Source of the DNA: JACCZX01 sp963824935
GTDB taxonomy: Bacteria; Pseudomonadota; Gammaproteobacteria; Burkholderiales; Burkholderiaceae_F
Length of the DNA stretch: 64,000 bases
NCBI GenBank assembly: GCA_963824935.1
Contig: CAWGRF010000024.1
Location: 62,001 to 126,000 of the forward strand
Direction of reading: 5' to 3'
Shown: positions 10,627 to 19,575 of the stretch, piece by piece
How the letters are laid out: each line of letters starts with the position of its first letter
Numbering within the stretch: position 1 is the first letter of the stretch
The notes under the pieces: model-generated
What the model was told of the DNA's origin: nothing
Seen by the model: only the letters and a program-made list of their open reading frames with translations
Database searches by the model: none
Position numbers and translations under genes: made by a program

Positions 10627-11322
10627 GTGGCGATCGAGTTTCCGCTTCGGCTTCCGCAACATTGGCTAGGCTCATCCGCGCCCAAGGGCAAGGGCCCGAA
10701 GACCCTGCGCGCCTTTGTCAACAGCGTGATGAGCTACACCAAGATGGACGTGCCGACGGTGGAGATGTTCGAAACCGCGGTCACGTTCGAACCGAAGCAT
10801 GCGGACCCACTGTCGGCGCATCAGTGCCTGTCGCGGACGTTTGGCAAGAAGGCGGGCATCAGCTTTGTATTTAGAGCAGATACGGGCAGCGAGGGGCGGT
10901 ACTGGGTGTACTCGCCTGACCCATGGCTTGAGCCGCCGGCAGAAGCGCGCAGCGCACTGGCTCCCAAGAGAATCGTGGTTCAGCTCTGCGAAGGGCTGCC
11001 GTACCGGTTCGCGCTCGAGGCATGCGTAGGGCGAGAGAAAGTGGTCGACGGCGAGAAAGAGGTCGAGCCGTTTCGCACGACGCAAGAGGTCGAGGCGTGG
11101 GTCAAGGCCGCCGGCCCGAAATTCGGTTTCAAGCCCGATTTTTTCAACGTCGCCATCAAGGAACTGCAGTTTCCTTACGGCGCTCGCACGATCAAGCTGC
11201 CGTATGCCTCGATCGAAGGCGTGCTGCAGATCTCCGACTCCGACTTGATCAAGCGGCCACTGCTGCGCGGCATTGGTTCGTATCGAAGGGTTGGCTTGGG
11301 GTTGCTGCAGCTGTCCAACTGA
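10627..11322 (+). CDS. cas6e: Stand-alone Cas6e/CasE-like CRISPR RNA endoribonuclease homologue
   Basis: 231-residue protein that resembles Cas6e (CasE), the type I-E ribonuclease that cuts the hairpin repeat of CRISPR precursor RNA. After a ~50-residue N-terminal extension, SAHQCLSRTFG (His65) matches the family helix that carries the catalytic His (LHQGLW in E. coli); FVFRADTGSEGRYWVYS and GLPYRFALEACVGREK match the core strands, TTQEVEAWVKAAGPKFGF the family segment between the two RAMP folds, and the C-terminus has ASIEGVLQISD plus the glycine-rich RGIGSYRRVGLGLL. Start is GTG with a tgagg ribosome site. No other cas gene or array is in the window, so it may be a relic or an RNase with another substrate. 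A terminator follows directly. Confidence 0.72.
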   Translation: MAIEFPLRLPQHWLGSSAPKGKGPKTLRAFVNSVMSYTKMDVPTVEMFETAVTFEPKHADPLSAHQCLSRTFGKKAGISFVFRADTGSEGRYWVYSPDPWLEPPAEARSALAPKRIVVQLCEGLPYRFALEACVGREKVVDGEKEVEPFRTTQEVEAWVKAAGPKFGFKPDFFNVAIKELQFPYGARTIKLPYASIEGVLQISDSDLIKRPLLRGIGSYRRVGLGLLQLSN

Positions 11323-11339
11323 TTCGCGTGAAGGGTGAT

Positions 11340-11368
11340 AAACGGCGCCGCAGGCGCCGTTTTTTTTG
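11340..11368 (+). terminator. Intrinsic terminator after the Cas6e-like gene
   Basis: A nine-base stem AACGGCGCC, loop GCA and GGCGCCGTT stem run into eight T residues, 17 bases after the stop of the Cas6e-like gene. It separates that gene from dacB, which therefore needs its own promoter within about 11369-11424. It also argues against the long in-frame start of dacB at 11335. Confidence 0.93.
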
Positions 11369-11424
11369 TTTGCGCCATTAAGCTCGCGAATGACGATTTA
11401 ATGCGACCAGTTGCCGAATTGAAG

Positions 11425-12864
11425 ATGACGTCGTTCATCGTGCCGAGAATCGTTGTGTCAGCAACCATCGCCATGCTCACGCTTGCTGCGCCGATATCGG
11501 TCAAGGCGCAGTCGGCGCAAGGCGGCGTAGTTTTTCCGGAGCCGGTGGCTGCCGCGCTGAAGAGTGCCAACGTTCCGTTGTCCGCAGTCGGTGTCACCGT
11601 GGTTCCTTTGTCCGGCGCCGGTTTGACGCTAGCCGCGAACGAACATCAGCCGATGAATCCGGCGTCCACGATGAAGCTCGTGACGACGCTGGCCGGGCTC
11701 GAATTGCTCGGCCCGCAGTATCAATGGCGCACCGATCTGCTGACCGTTGCGCCGTTACGCAATGGTGTTCTCGAAGGCGATCTCTGGTTGCGCGGCAGCG
11801 GTGATCCGCAATTAGTGATCGAAGACCTGTGGTTGCTGGTGCAGCGGCTGCGCGGTGCCGGCGTGCGCGAGATTCGCGGCAATTTGATGCTCGATAGAAG
11901 CGCGTTCGAAGCCGCGCGGCACGATCCACGCGCGTTCGACGGCGAGGTGCTGAGGCCGTATAACGCCGGGCCCGACGCACTGCTGCTGAACTACAAAGCC
12001 GTCAGTTTTTACTTCGTCGCGGATCAGGAAAACAAGGAGGCGCGCGTGTATGCGCTGCCGGCATTGGCCGGCATGGTGGTTCCCGCAACCGTGCGTAGCT
12101 CGGCAGGTCCGTGTAACGATTGGCGCGCCCGTCTCGGTGGCGACTTCACCGATCCACTGCGGCCCCAGTTTCGAGGCGCGTACCCGCTGGCGTGCGGCGA
12201 CAAGGTCTGGCACGTCAGTGTGCTTGACACTGCGCAGTATGTAGAGGCCCTTTTCCGCTCGCTATGGGATTCGAGCGGCGGCGTCTGGCGCGGTCGCGCG
12301 CGCGAAGGTGCGGTGCCGCCGGATTCAAAACGGCTTGCGCAGCATGAGTCGAAGCCGCTCGCCGAAGTGATTCGTGACATCAACAAGTACAGCAATAACG
12401 TGATGGCACGACAGTTGTTCCTGACGGTGGGCGCCGAGGCGACACGCCGGCCGGCGAATGCGGAGCGTGCGCAACGAGTAGTCGGCGACTGGCTAGTGTC
12501 TAAGGGACTAGATCGGTCCGAATTCGTGCTTGAAAACGGCGCCGGGCTGTCGCGGATCGAGCGCCTGACGGCAGCCGGTCTTGCGCGAGTCCTACAGGGC
12601 GCGTTCGCGTCGCCGCTGATGCCGGAATTCGTTTCATCGTTGCCGATCGTTGGCGTTGACGGCACGATGCGCCGGCGGAGCGGCGCTGTCGGCTCGGCGC
12701 ATATCAAGACCGGGCTGCTCGCCGACACACGCGCGATCGCGGGTTATGTGCTGGCCGCAAGCGGCAAACGTTACGTCGTGGTTGCGCTTATCAACCACCC
12801 GAACGCCGGCGCCGCGCAGCCGGCGCTCGATGCGCTACTGAACTGGGTGTACGTGCAGGGTTAG
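11425..12864 (+). CDS. dacB: D-alanyl-D-alanine carboxypeptidase/endopeptidase (PBP4 family)
   Basis: 479-residue periplasmic class-C penicillin-binding protein that trims peptidoglycan stem peptides. The start at ATG 11425 gives a clean signal peptide ending ISVKAQS; ATG 11401 is an alternative, while earlier codons lie in the terminator. The three catalytic motifs are intact: STMK with Ser81 and Lys84, SNN with Ser323, and KTG beginning at Lys428. The insert between the first two motifs matches the large PBP4 insertion. The gene overlaps the convergent redoxin gene by four bases at its stop. Confidence 0.94.
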   Translation: MTSFIVPRIVVSATIAMLTLAAPISVKAQSAQGGVVFPEPVAAALKSANVPLSAVGVTVVPLSGAGLTLAANEHQPMNPASTMKLVTTLAGLELLGPQYQWRTDLLTVAPLRNGVLEGDLWLRGSGDPQLVIEDLWLLVQRLRGAGVREIRGNLMLDRSAFEAARHDPRAFDGEVLRPYNAGPDALLLNYKAVSFYFVADQENKEARVYALPALAGMVVPATVRSSAGPCNDWRARLGGDFTDPLRPQFRGAYPLACGDKVWHVSVLDTAQYVEALFRSLWDSSGGVWRGRAREGAVPPDSKRLAQHESKPLAEVIRDINKYSNNVMARQLFLTVGAEATRRPANAERAQRVVGDWLVSKGLDRSEFVLENGAGLSRIERLTAAGLARVLQGAFASPLMPEFVSSLPIVGVDGTMRRRSGAVGSAHIKTGLLADTRAIAGYVLAASGKRYVVVALINHPNAGAAQPALDALLNWVYVQG

Positions 12865-13460
12865 TTGTACTTGATCGTGCAGCCGTACGCGCTGTTGCTC
12901 GCCTTTGATACCGGCTTGCCTGACTTTGCGTCGGTCAGCGCGGCCACGACGTAATTGGTCGCAGTTTTCACATCGGCAACGTTCGTGCTGCGCTTATCGT
13001 CGATCGCGCCTGCATAAACGAGCGTTCCGTTCGGATCGATCACGTACATGTGCGGCGTAACCTTCGCGCCAAATGCGCGACCGACTTCGCCATTCGCATC
13101 CATCAGCACTGCGGTCGGCGCTGCATTGTGCTGTTTGAACCAGGCGGCGAGCTTGGCCGGCGCCATGTAGTCCGAACTGCTCTCTGCCGTCGAATTGATC
13201 GACAACCACGCGACGTTTTCGGCTCCGAAGCGCTTTTGCAGCGACTGCATGTTGCCGCTGTCGTAGTGCTTTTGCACGAACGGACAACCTGGATTGTTCC
13301 ATTCAAGCACGACGTACTTGCCCTTGAAGTCGGCCAGCGACACGGGCTTTCCCGCCGTGTCGGTCGAGCGGAAGTTCGGCGCGGGCTGTCCTGGAGCAGG
13401 CGCCGCAATCGCGACCGATGACGCCAGCGCGCCGGCGGCCAACAATGAAATCATTTTCAT
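12861..13460 (-). CDS. Exported redoxin-domain protein (thioredoxin/AhpC-TSA type)
   Basis: 199-residue protein with its own signal peptide (MKMISLLAAGALASSVAIAA) and a redoxin domain: APNFRSTDTAGKPVSLADFKG, then the NPGCPFVQKHY active-site region with a single Cys, and HMYVIDPNGTLVYAGAIDD. It is probably a periplasmic thiol-dependent reductase or peroxidase-like enzyme fed by DsbD. The reading frame is open into dsbD, giving an apparent 920-residue fusion, but a strong aaggagg ribosome site lies eight bases before ATG 13460 and a TGA in the next frame overlaps that ATG. I therefore treat it as a separate gene. Confidence 0.85.
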   Translation of the reverse strand: MKMISLLAAGALASSVAIAAPAPGQPAPNFRSTDTAGKPVSLADFKGKYVVLEWNNPGCPFVQKHYDSGNMQSLQKRFGAENVAWLSINSTAESSSDYMAPAKLAAWFKQHNAAPTAVLMDANGEVGRAFGAKVTPHMYVIDPNGTLVYAGAIDDKRSTNVADVKTATNYVVAALTDAKSGKPVSKASNSAYGCTIKYN

Positions 13461-15593
13461 CTGGATGCCTCCTTCAACTTTGTCGAGAGCAGCAAGCACA
13501 ATGCCCTCGGTCAGCAGCTCGGGTAATACCGCAGCCTCACCGCGCCGATCATAGAGCACGTAGAGCGGAACGCCGTTGCGACCGAACTGCGCCAGCGCCT
13601 GCGTGATGCGCTCGTCACGATTGGTCCAGTCGGCGCGCATCAGCACGACGTTGTCTGCCAAGAATCGCGCCTTCACCTTGTCAGCGCGCAGCGCGACGCG
13701 CTTGTTGACCTGACACGTCACGCACCAGGCCGCAGTGAAATCGACAAATACCGCCTTGCCTTCGCCGCGCAATTGCGCGAGCTTTTCCGGCGAGTAGTCA
13801 ACCCAACCCGCGTCAGCGGTCGAGCGCGCGCCCGGCGCCAGCGCTTCGCTGGTGGCAATCGGCGTAAACGTAAGCGCGGCCAGCATGCCGCCGCCGACCG
13901 CGACCCAGCGGAACACCCGCGCACCGCGCTGTGACAACCCGAACGCCCATAGCGTGAACCCAACAGCCACCAGCAGTCCAAGGGCCAGCGCGACACCGCC
14001 CGCATCGACTTGCTGCGCCAGCACCCAGAGCAGCCACACGCAAGTCGCGAACATCGGAAACGCCATGAACTGTTTGAACAATTCCATCCAGCGGCCGGGC
14101 CGGGGCAGCTTCGCTAGCAGGCGTGGGAACAAGGTCAACATGACGTACGGTGCGGCCATGCCTACACCCAGTGCTGCGAATACCGACAGCGCGATCGCCG
14201 CCGGCTGTGTGATCGCATAGCCGAGTGCAGCGCCCATGAACGGCGCAGTACACGGAGAAGCGACGATCACTGCCAGCACACCGGTCCCGAAGCTGCCGCG
14301 CCAGTCTGATTTGTGCGCGAGGTTGTCGGCCGCCTTCAGGTTCGCAACGCCGCTTCCGATCGTGAACTCAAACACACCGAGCAGATTCAGTCCGATACCA
14401 AAAAACAACACCGTTAACGCCGCGATTACCCACGGTGTTTGCAACTGAAAACCCCACCCGAGCGCGCTGCCTGCCTGTTGCAGTCCAATCAACAGTGCGG
14501 CCAGCAGCACGAACGAAAGCACGACGCCGGCGGCGAACGCCATGCCATGGGCCGCCATCGGCCCCGAGTGCGTCCGATGCTGCGACAGTCCGATCAGCTT
14601 CAATGACAGCACCGGGAATACGCACGGCATCAGGTTCAGTATCAACCCACCGATAAACGCAGCACCCAACGCAGCCAGCAGTGACATCGACGTGCCCGCG
14701 CCTGTGGCAGTACCAGTGCCTCCGAGGGTGCCGGCTGCGGCGCCAACAGCACCCGCCGCGAGCGGCGCTTGCACAACGTTGGCCCATCCGTTTGCATAAC
14801 CCGGTCCGCCGTTGGCAACGACCACGCCCTTCAGCGTCTTGAAGTCCTGCGCGATCGGTTTGGCTGCTGTCAAATAAATCGCAAACTGTCCGCCTTCGCT
14901 TTTCAACACTTGTGGCGCGGCGGCTTCAATACGGCCCTCTTCCAACGGGAAAAACTCGACTTTGTCGAGCGTTTTGCCGGCCGGCGGTGACAGCGCCATG
15001 CGAATGCGACTTGCATCGATCGTCGCGCTTGCCGCAAGCGCGGCCGACTGCGGTACGCGCGCCTGCATCGCCTTGAACAAAGCAATTGATGACGACGGCG
15101 CTGCCTGCTGCCTGACCGGTAACGTCAGTTTCACATTCGCGTCGGCCGGTATGCATACGTCCTTGCATTCGAGCCACGCAGCTTTCGCCGACAAGGTGAC
15201 CGGTGACCCGACCGGCAGATCGGGCGGCACCTGCACCGTCGTCAACAACAGCGTTTCGCCTTCGTAACCGAAGTTCATCAGCGGCCCGACCGGCAGACGC
15301 TTTGGATGCGGCCACTCGATCGCGCCGGCGCTAAAGCCTGCGGGTAGTTGCCATTTGATTTGTGTCGGCAGCCCGGAATCTCCCGGCACTTGCCAGTACG
15401 TGTGCCACTCGTTTTCGTGCCTTAGCCTGAGTCCGACCGTCAATGGCTGACCGGGAACGATCGCATCGGTGGCGGCGATCAAGTCGGCGTCGACGTGTTT
15501 TTCAGGGGCGCCAAAGCGCGGCAGCGACTGGGCCCCGGCGGGTATCGCCAGGGCAGCAGCAAGAAAAAGTGCGAGGGCTCTCAAAAGGTGCAT
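13457..15593 (-). CDS. dsbD: Thiol:disulfide interchange protein DsbD (likely one frameshift near its end)
   Basis: Inner-membrane electron carrier that passes reducing power from cytoplasmic thioredoxin to periplasmic thiol proteins. Signal peptide (MHLLRALALFLAAALAIPAG), N-terminal periplasmic domain with the ECKDVC cysteine pair, an eight-helix core with MPCVFP and SPCTAPF, and a C-terminal thioredoxin domain with AAWCVTCQ. ATG 15593 is preferred over the frame start at 15623. Near 13479-13481 an aaa run appears to have one base too many: without it the protein would end in LDKLKEASR with TGA overlapping the redoxin ATG, ~711 residues. As written the frame runs on into the redoxin gene. 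Confidence 0.9.
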
Positions 15594-15680
15594 GGTTTCT
15601 CGTCCAACGATTTCGTCAGGCAAATCAGGCTCAAGTTCCCTCCACGTTACTCACTATTTCCACGCGGCTGGATCGACCGT

Positions 15681-16976
15681 TCAGCGGACTTCAGCAAATG
15701 CCTGCTCGGCGGCGGCGATCGTGGCATCGATCACTGCATTATCGTGCGCAATCGACACGAAGCCTGCTTCGTAGGCTGACGGGGCAAGATAAATCCCGCG
15801 CGCCAGCATGGCATGAAAGAAGCGCTTGAATCTTTCGATATCGCACGCGATCACGTCGGCGTAGCGGCCAGGAATAGCGGCCGCGAAGTAAAGGCCGAAC
15901 ATGCCACCGACGCTATCGCCGGAAAACGCTAAGCCGGGCGCAGCTTGTCTGGCCACTCGAACGAGTCCATCGACCAGCGCTCGCGTGCGCCCGCCGAGCT
16001 CTTCATAGAAACCTGGGCGGGCGATCTCGGCCAGGGTTGCCAGACCGCATGCAACGGCAACCGGATTGCCGGACAGCGTCCCGGCCTGATACACATTGCC
16101 GAGCGGCGCCAGGCGCTGCATGACCTCGCGCTTTCCGCCGAACGCAGCCACCGGCATGCCTCCGCCGATGACCTTGCCGAGTACGGTGATATCGGGATCG
16201 ATGCCATAGAGCGCTTGTGCGCCACCCAACGCGACGCGCAAGCCCGACATCACTTCGTCGAAGATCAACAGCGCTCCATGCGCGGCACACTGCTCGCGCA
16301 TCGTGCGCAAAAACTCCGGTGTCGCGCGCACCAGATTCATGTTGCCGGCAATCGGCTCGACGATCACGCAGGCGATATCGTCGCCATGCTGCTTGAAGGC
16401 ATCGGCGAGTTGCTGCGCGTCGTTGTAGTCGAGCACCAACGTGTGCTGCGTGATTTCGACGGGCACCCCGGCACTGCTTGGATGGCCGAAGGTCAGGAGT
16501 CCCGAACCGGCCTTTACCAGCAAGCCGTCCGCATGGCCGTGATAGCAGCCTTCGAACTTGATGATCTTGCGGCGTGTTCCGTTGCCCGCTGCTCCTCGGG
16601 CCAGACGAATCGCGCTCATCGCAGCTTCGGTGCCCGACGACACCAGCCGGACCTGCTGCATCGACGGCACCAGCTTTATCAGCGCTTCGGCCATCTCGAC
16701 TTCGGCTTCGGTCGGCGCACCGAAAGAGATGCCGCGGGCCGCGGCGTTCTGCGTCGCCTGCACCACAGTGGGATGGGCGTGGCCCAGAATCATCGGCCCC
16801 CACGAGCCGATGTAATCGATATAGCGCGTGCCTTGCGCATCCCAGAAGTAGGGACCAGCGGCGCGCTCGACGAAGCGCGGCGTGCCGCCGACCGAACGAA
16901 ACGCACGCACAGGCGAGTTAACGCCGCCGGGGATCGAACGCTGCGCGCGCTCAAACAGTTGTTCATTGCGGTCCAT
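15681..16976 (-). CDS. hemL: Glutamate-1-semialdehyde 2,1-aminomutase
   Basis: 431-residue PLP enzyme that converts glutamate-1-semialdehyde into 5-aminolevulinate, the C5 route to heme. Visible are the N-terminal SIPGGVNSPVRAF, the SSGTEAAMSAIRLARG cofactor site, FEGCYHGHAD, IFDEVMSGLR and the PLP lysine in VLGKVIGGGMP. ATG 16976 is chosen because it gives the standard N-terminus MDRNEQLFERAQ; the 51 in-frame codons upstream overlap thiE. The gene overlaps thiE by 14 bases, so the two are probably one transcript. Confidence 0.97.
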   Translation of the reverse strand: MDRNEQLFERAQRSIPGGVNSPVRAFRSVGGTPRFVERAAGPYFWDAQGTRYIDYIGSWGPMILGHAHPTVVQATQNAAARGISFGAPTEAEVEMAEALIKLVPSMQQVRLVSSGTEAAMSAIRLARGAAGNGTRRKIIKFEGCYHGHADGLLVKAGSGLLTFGHPSSAGVPVEITQHTLVLDYNDAQQLADAFKQHGDDIACVIVEPIAGNMNLVRATPEFLRTMREQCAAHGALLIFDEVMSGLRVALGGAQALYGIDPDITVLGKVIGGGMPVAAFGGKREVMQRLAPLGNVYQAGTLSGNPVAVACGLATLAEIARPGFYEELGGRTRALVDGLVRVARQAAPGLAFSGDSVGGMFGLYFAAAIPGRYADVIACDIERFKRFFHAMLARGIYLAPSAYEAGFVSIAHDNAVIDATIAAAEQAFAEVR

Positions 16977-17625
16977 GGGCAAGCCTTCCTTCATTGAATC
17001 GCCGCACAAGCTCGCGCGCCGCCTGCGCCGGCGTTTGGGCGCCAAAGACTGCGTCAAGCACGGCCGCCGCATGTGCGCCGGCCTGGGCGACCGCCGCGAT
17101 GTTGTCCGCATTGATGCCGCCGATCGCAACGATGCGTTGCTGCGGCCACATCGCGCGCGCCGTGGTCAGCAGGGTGAGTGGCGCACGCACGGCCGCGGGC
17201 TTTGTCACCGACGCGAACATCGAGCCAAAGGCGATCGCGTCGGCGCCGGCGGCGACTGCACGGTGCGCGCTGGCGAGTTCGTTGTAGCACGACACACCGA
17301 GCAGTCCGGCTTCCAGGCGGTGCCGAGCAGCGGGCAGGTCGCCATCGTCGCGACCCAGATGTACACCGTCCGCGCCCGAATCTATCGCCACTTCAACGTT
17401 GTCGTTGACAATCAGCAGCGCACCGGCGGCATGCGTTAACGCAACGAGACGGGATGCGCGGTCGAGTCGCTGGTCGATGCTGGCCCTTTTATCACGGTAT
17501 TGAACGACGCCGACTCCGGCATGCACCGCCTGTTCGACCACCTCGAGCACAACATCGAATCCGCGCGAATCGGTATCCGGCGTCACCAGATAAACGCCGG
17601 CAAGTCGAGCCGAATCAACTGCCAT
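16963..17625 (-). CDS. thiE: Thiamine-phosphate synthase
   Basis: 220-residue TIM-barrel enzyme that joins hydroxymethylpyrimidine diphosphate and thiazole phosphate to thiamine phosphate. Motifs include VQYRDK near residue 43 (pyrophosphate binding), GADGVHLGRDD near 88, GSMFASVTKP near 134 and the phosphate-binding VAIGGINADN near 172. ATG 17625 begins MAVDSARLAGVYLVTPD, the expected N-terminus; longer frames are unlikely. It heads the thiE-hemL-dsbD minus-strand group and diverges from the rubredoxin gene across 185 bases that should hold both promoters. Confidence 0.93.
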   Translation of the reverse strand: MAVDSARLAGVYLVTPDTDSRGFDVVLEVVEQAVHAGVGVVQYRDKRASIDQRLDRASRLVALTHAAGALLIVNDNVEVAIDSGADGVHLGRDDGDLPAARHRLEAGLLGVSCYNELASAHRAVAAGADAIAFGSMFASVTKPAAVRAPLTLLTTARAMWPQQRIVAIGGINADNIAAVAQAGAHAAAVLDAVFGAQTPAQAARELVRRFNEGRLAHGPQ

Positions 17626-17810
17626 CCAAGTGCAGCTCACGATGCACAAAGCGCCGCGAGCTGATCGAGCGAAACGCAATGCTGCGAACAGCCAAATTAG
17701 TCACGCAAAGTGGGTAGCGGGTACTTGTGATGCCACGTTATGATCGCTCGCTAACTTGTTGATTTTAGCCGTCGAGTCTGGTTTGGCGTCGGCTTTCGTT
17801 CGTTTGCGCA

Positions 17811-17993
17811 ATGGCGACCGACGTAGCTATGAGGACCTGGATGTGTCTGATCTGTGGCTGGATCTACGACGAGGTTGCGGGCGTTCCAGAAGAAGGTGTG
17901 GCACCGGGCACGCGGTGGGAAGACATTCCGCCCAATTGGACGTGTCCGGAATGTGGGGCGCGCAAGGAAGATTTCGAAATGGTTGAAATCTGA
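17811..17993 (+). CDS. Rubredoxin
   Basis: Small iron protein of ~54-60 residues that carries one electron on an Fe(SCys)4 centre. Two CxxC knuckles are visible (CLICG and CPECG), with the intervening GVAPGTRWEDIPPNW typical of rubredoxins. ATG 17811 and the internal ATG 17829 are both possible; the latter gives the common MRTWMCLICG start. It precedes pilG by 69 bases, as in many betaproteobacteria, though no role in pilus control is known. Confidence 0.93.
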   Translation: MATDVAMRTWMCLICGWIYDEVAGVPEEGVAPGTRWEDIPPNWTCPECGARKEDFEMVEI

Positions 17994-18062
17994 CCTCGGA
18001 ACCTAGGTATTCGGCGCAGAAAGTGAGCCGGCTTCGCGTACAACGCAGGCTCGGTTATTAGG

Positions 18063-18476
18063 GTGAATGGGTTGCAACAGATGGCGGCTCTGGACTTTAC
18101 GGAAATTCGCGGCAAGAAGGTGATGGTGATCGATGATTCGAACACCATTCGTCGCAGCGCGGAGATTTTTTTATCACAAGCAGGGTGCCAGGTGATACTG
18201 GCGCAAGACGGCTTCGAAGCCCTTTCTAAGATCAACGATCACCAACCAAGCATCATTTTCTGCGACATCCTGATGCCGCGGCTCGATGGTTATCAAACTT
18301 GCGCGCTGATCAAGCGCAGCCCGCGATTTCACAAGACGCCGGTCGTGATGCTGTCGTCCAAGGACGGCTTGTTCGATCGCGCGCGTGGACGCATGGTCGG
18401 TTCGAGCGAATATCTGACAAAGCCATTTACCAAGGACAGTTTGCTAACCGCCGTACGCCAGCACTCGATGAACTAA
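18063..18476 (+). CDS. pilG: Twitching-motility response regulator PilG
   Basis: Single-domain CheY-like receiver of the Pil-Chp system, which controls type IV pilus extension and surface sensing. The acidic pocket and phospho-acceptor region (VMVIDDSNTIRR, IIFCDILMPRLDGYQT), the switch Ser in VVMLSSKDG and the Lys in YLTKPF are present; MPRLDGYQTCALIK is a PilG signature. The start is either GTG 18063 or ATG 18081; both give a complete receiver. First of five chemosensory genes pilGHIJL on the plus strand. Confidence 0.94.
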   Translation: MNGLQQMAALDFTEIRGKKVMVIDDSNTIRRSAEIFLSQAGCQVILAQDGFEALSKINDHQPSIIFCDILMPRLDGYQTCALIKRSPRFHKTPVVMLSSKDGLFDRARGRMVGSSEYLTKPFTKDSLLTAVRQHSMN

Positions 18477-18526
18477 GAACGTGCCGACGAAAACAGAACC
18501 CAGCGCGGGCCTTTGAGGGGAGCGCG

Positions 18527-18892
18527 ATGCCAATCAAGAAAGTATTGATCGTCGACGATTCGCCGACCGAGCGCCATTTTCTGAGCGAGATGCTGACCAG
18601 GCAGGGCTTTACCGTTTCAACCGCAGAAAACGCCGACGAAGCGATGATCAAGGTCAAGGCAGTGGCGCCGGACCTCATCTTGATGGACGTCGTGATGCCC
18701 GGGCAAAACGGGTTTCAACTGACACGAGCACTGTCCAGAGACCCGCTCACGCAGAACATCCCGATCATCATGTGCACCAGCAAGAATCAGCAAACCGACC
18801 GCATCTGGGGTTTGCGGCAGGGCGCGCGCGACTACGTCGTCAAACCGGTCAAGCCGGACGAGTTGTTCGAAAAGATCGCTGCGTTCAACTAG
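18527..18892 (+). CDS. pilH: Twitching-motility response regulator PilH
   Basis: 121-residue CheY-like receiver, partner of PilG in the Pil-Chp system, thought to act as the antagonist or phosphate sink for pilus retraction. Receiver residues are intact: VLIVDDSPTERHFL, LILMDVVMPGQNGFQ with the phospho-acceptor Asp, IIMCTSKNQQTDR with the switch residue, and DYVVKPVKP with the conserved Lys. ATG 18527 follows a gagggg ribosome site; the in-frame stretch upstream overlaps pilG in another frame and is not used. Confidence 0.95.
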   Translation: MPIKKVLIVDDSPTERHFLSEMLTRQGFTVSTAENADEAMIKVKAVAPDLILMDVVMPGQNGFQLTRALSRDPLTQNIPIIMCTSKNQQTDRIWGLRQGARDYVVKPVKPDELFEKIAAFN

Positions 18893-18913
18893 GCCCCGTA
18901 AAGACGACACTTC

Positions 18914-19456
18914 ATGGCAGCGAGCGGCGAAGCCACCAACCGGCAACTCCTTAAGCTACGCGAGTTCTCGCTGCAACTCGCGCAGCGTCTGAAGGAGGCG
19001 CCGACCAAACCGACCGAGCCGACGCGCCTGGCAGTACGGATCGGCCCGGAAAACTACTTGATCGAAATGGCGCTGGCCGGTGAGATCGTCAGCCTGCCCG
19101 AGATCTCGCCGGTGCCATGGACCCGCCCGTGGTATCGCGGGCTGGCGAACGTGCGCGGCAGGCTGATCGGTGTAGTGGACTTCTTGCATTTGACCGGCCG
19201 CGGTCCGTTGCCTGCAGAGCAGACACAGCAAATCCTCGTGCTTGGGGAAGTGCTTGGCGTGAATGCCGGCATTCTGGTGACGCGCGCGTTCGGTATTCGC
19301 AACTTGAAGGATCTGACCTTGATCGATGGCGTGGCGCCGGAGGGTCGCGCCAGCTGGGAGCAGGCGCGCTATCGAGACAATGACGGCGTTACGATGACCG
19401 AGCTTGAGTTGCGCGAGCTTGCAACGTCGAGCAGTTTCGCATCGATCGGGGTATGA
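18914..19456 (+). CDS. pilI: CheW-type coupling protein PilI
   Basis: 180-residue CheW-fold adaptor that links the receptor PilJ to the kinase PilL. The CheW core runs from about residue 35 to 165: LAVRIGPENYLIEMALAGEIVSLPEISPVPWTRPW is cut here to its key pieces LPEISPVP and WYRGLANVRGRLIGVVDF, which is the conserved region that binds receptor and kinase. ATG 18914 lies 21 bases after pilH, and the gene order G-H-I-J-L matches the well-known cluster. Confidence 0.93.
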   Translation: MAASGEATNRQLLKLREFSLQLAQRLKEAPTKPTEPTRLAVRIGPENYLIEMALAGEIVSLPEISPVPWTRPWYRGLANVRGRLIGVVDFLHLTGRGPLPAEQTQQILVLGEVLGVNAGILVTRAFGIRNLKDLTLIDGVAPEGRASWEQARYRDNDGVTMTELELRELATSSSFASIGV

Positions 19457-19575
19457 GTGGCGCTCGTTATGCGCCAAGAAATAAGACCGACAGCCGCAAC
19501 CATGCGGCGATACGATGCCGCCCGCGTTCGTGGTGGCACAGAGTTGTAAAGGCGATGCTAGTGGTGGAGGAATAA

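Noticed and set aside
12861..15623. Novel natural DsbD-redoxin hybrid enzyme
   Set aside because: Internal signal peptide, ribosome site and ATGA junction favour two genes joined by a one-base change.
15945..16997. 350-codon open frame antisense to hemL
   Set aside because: Shadow of hemL; no start signal or domain.
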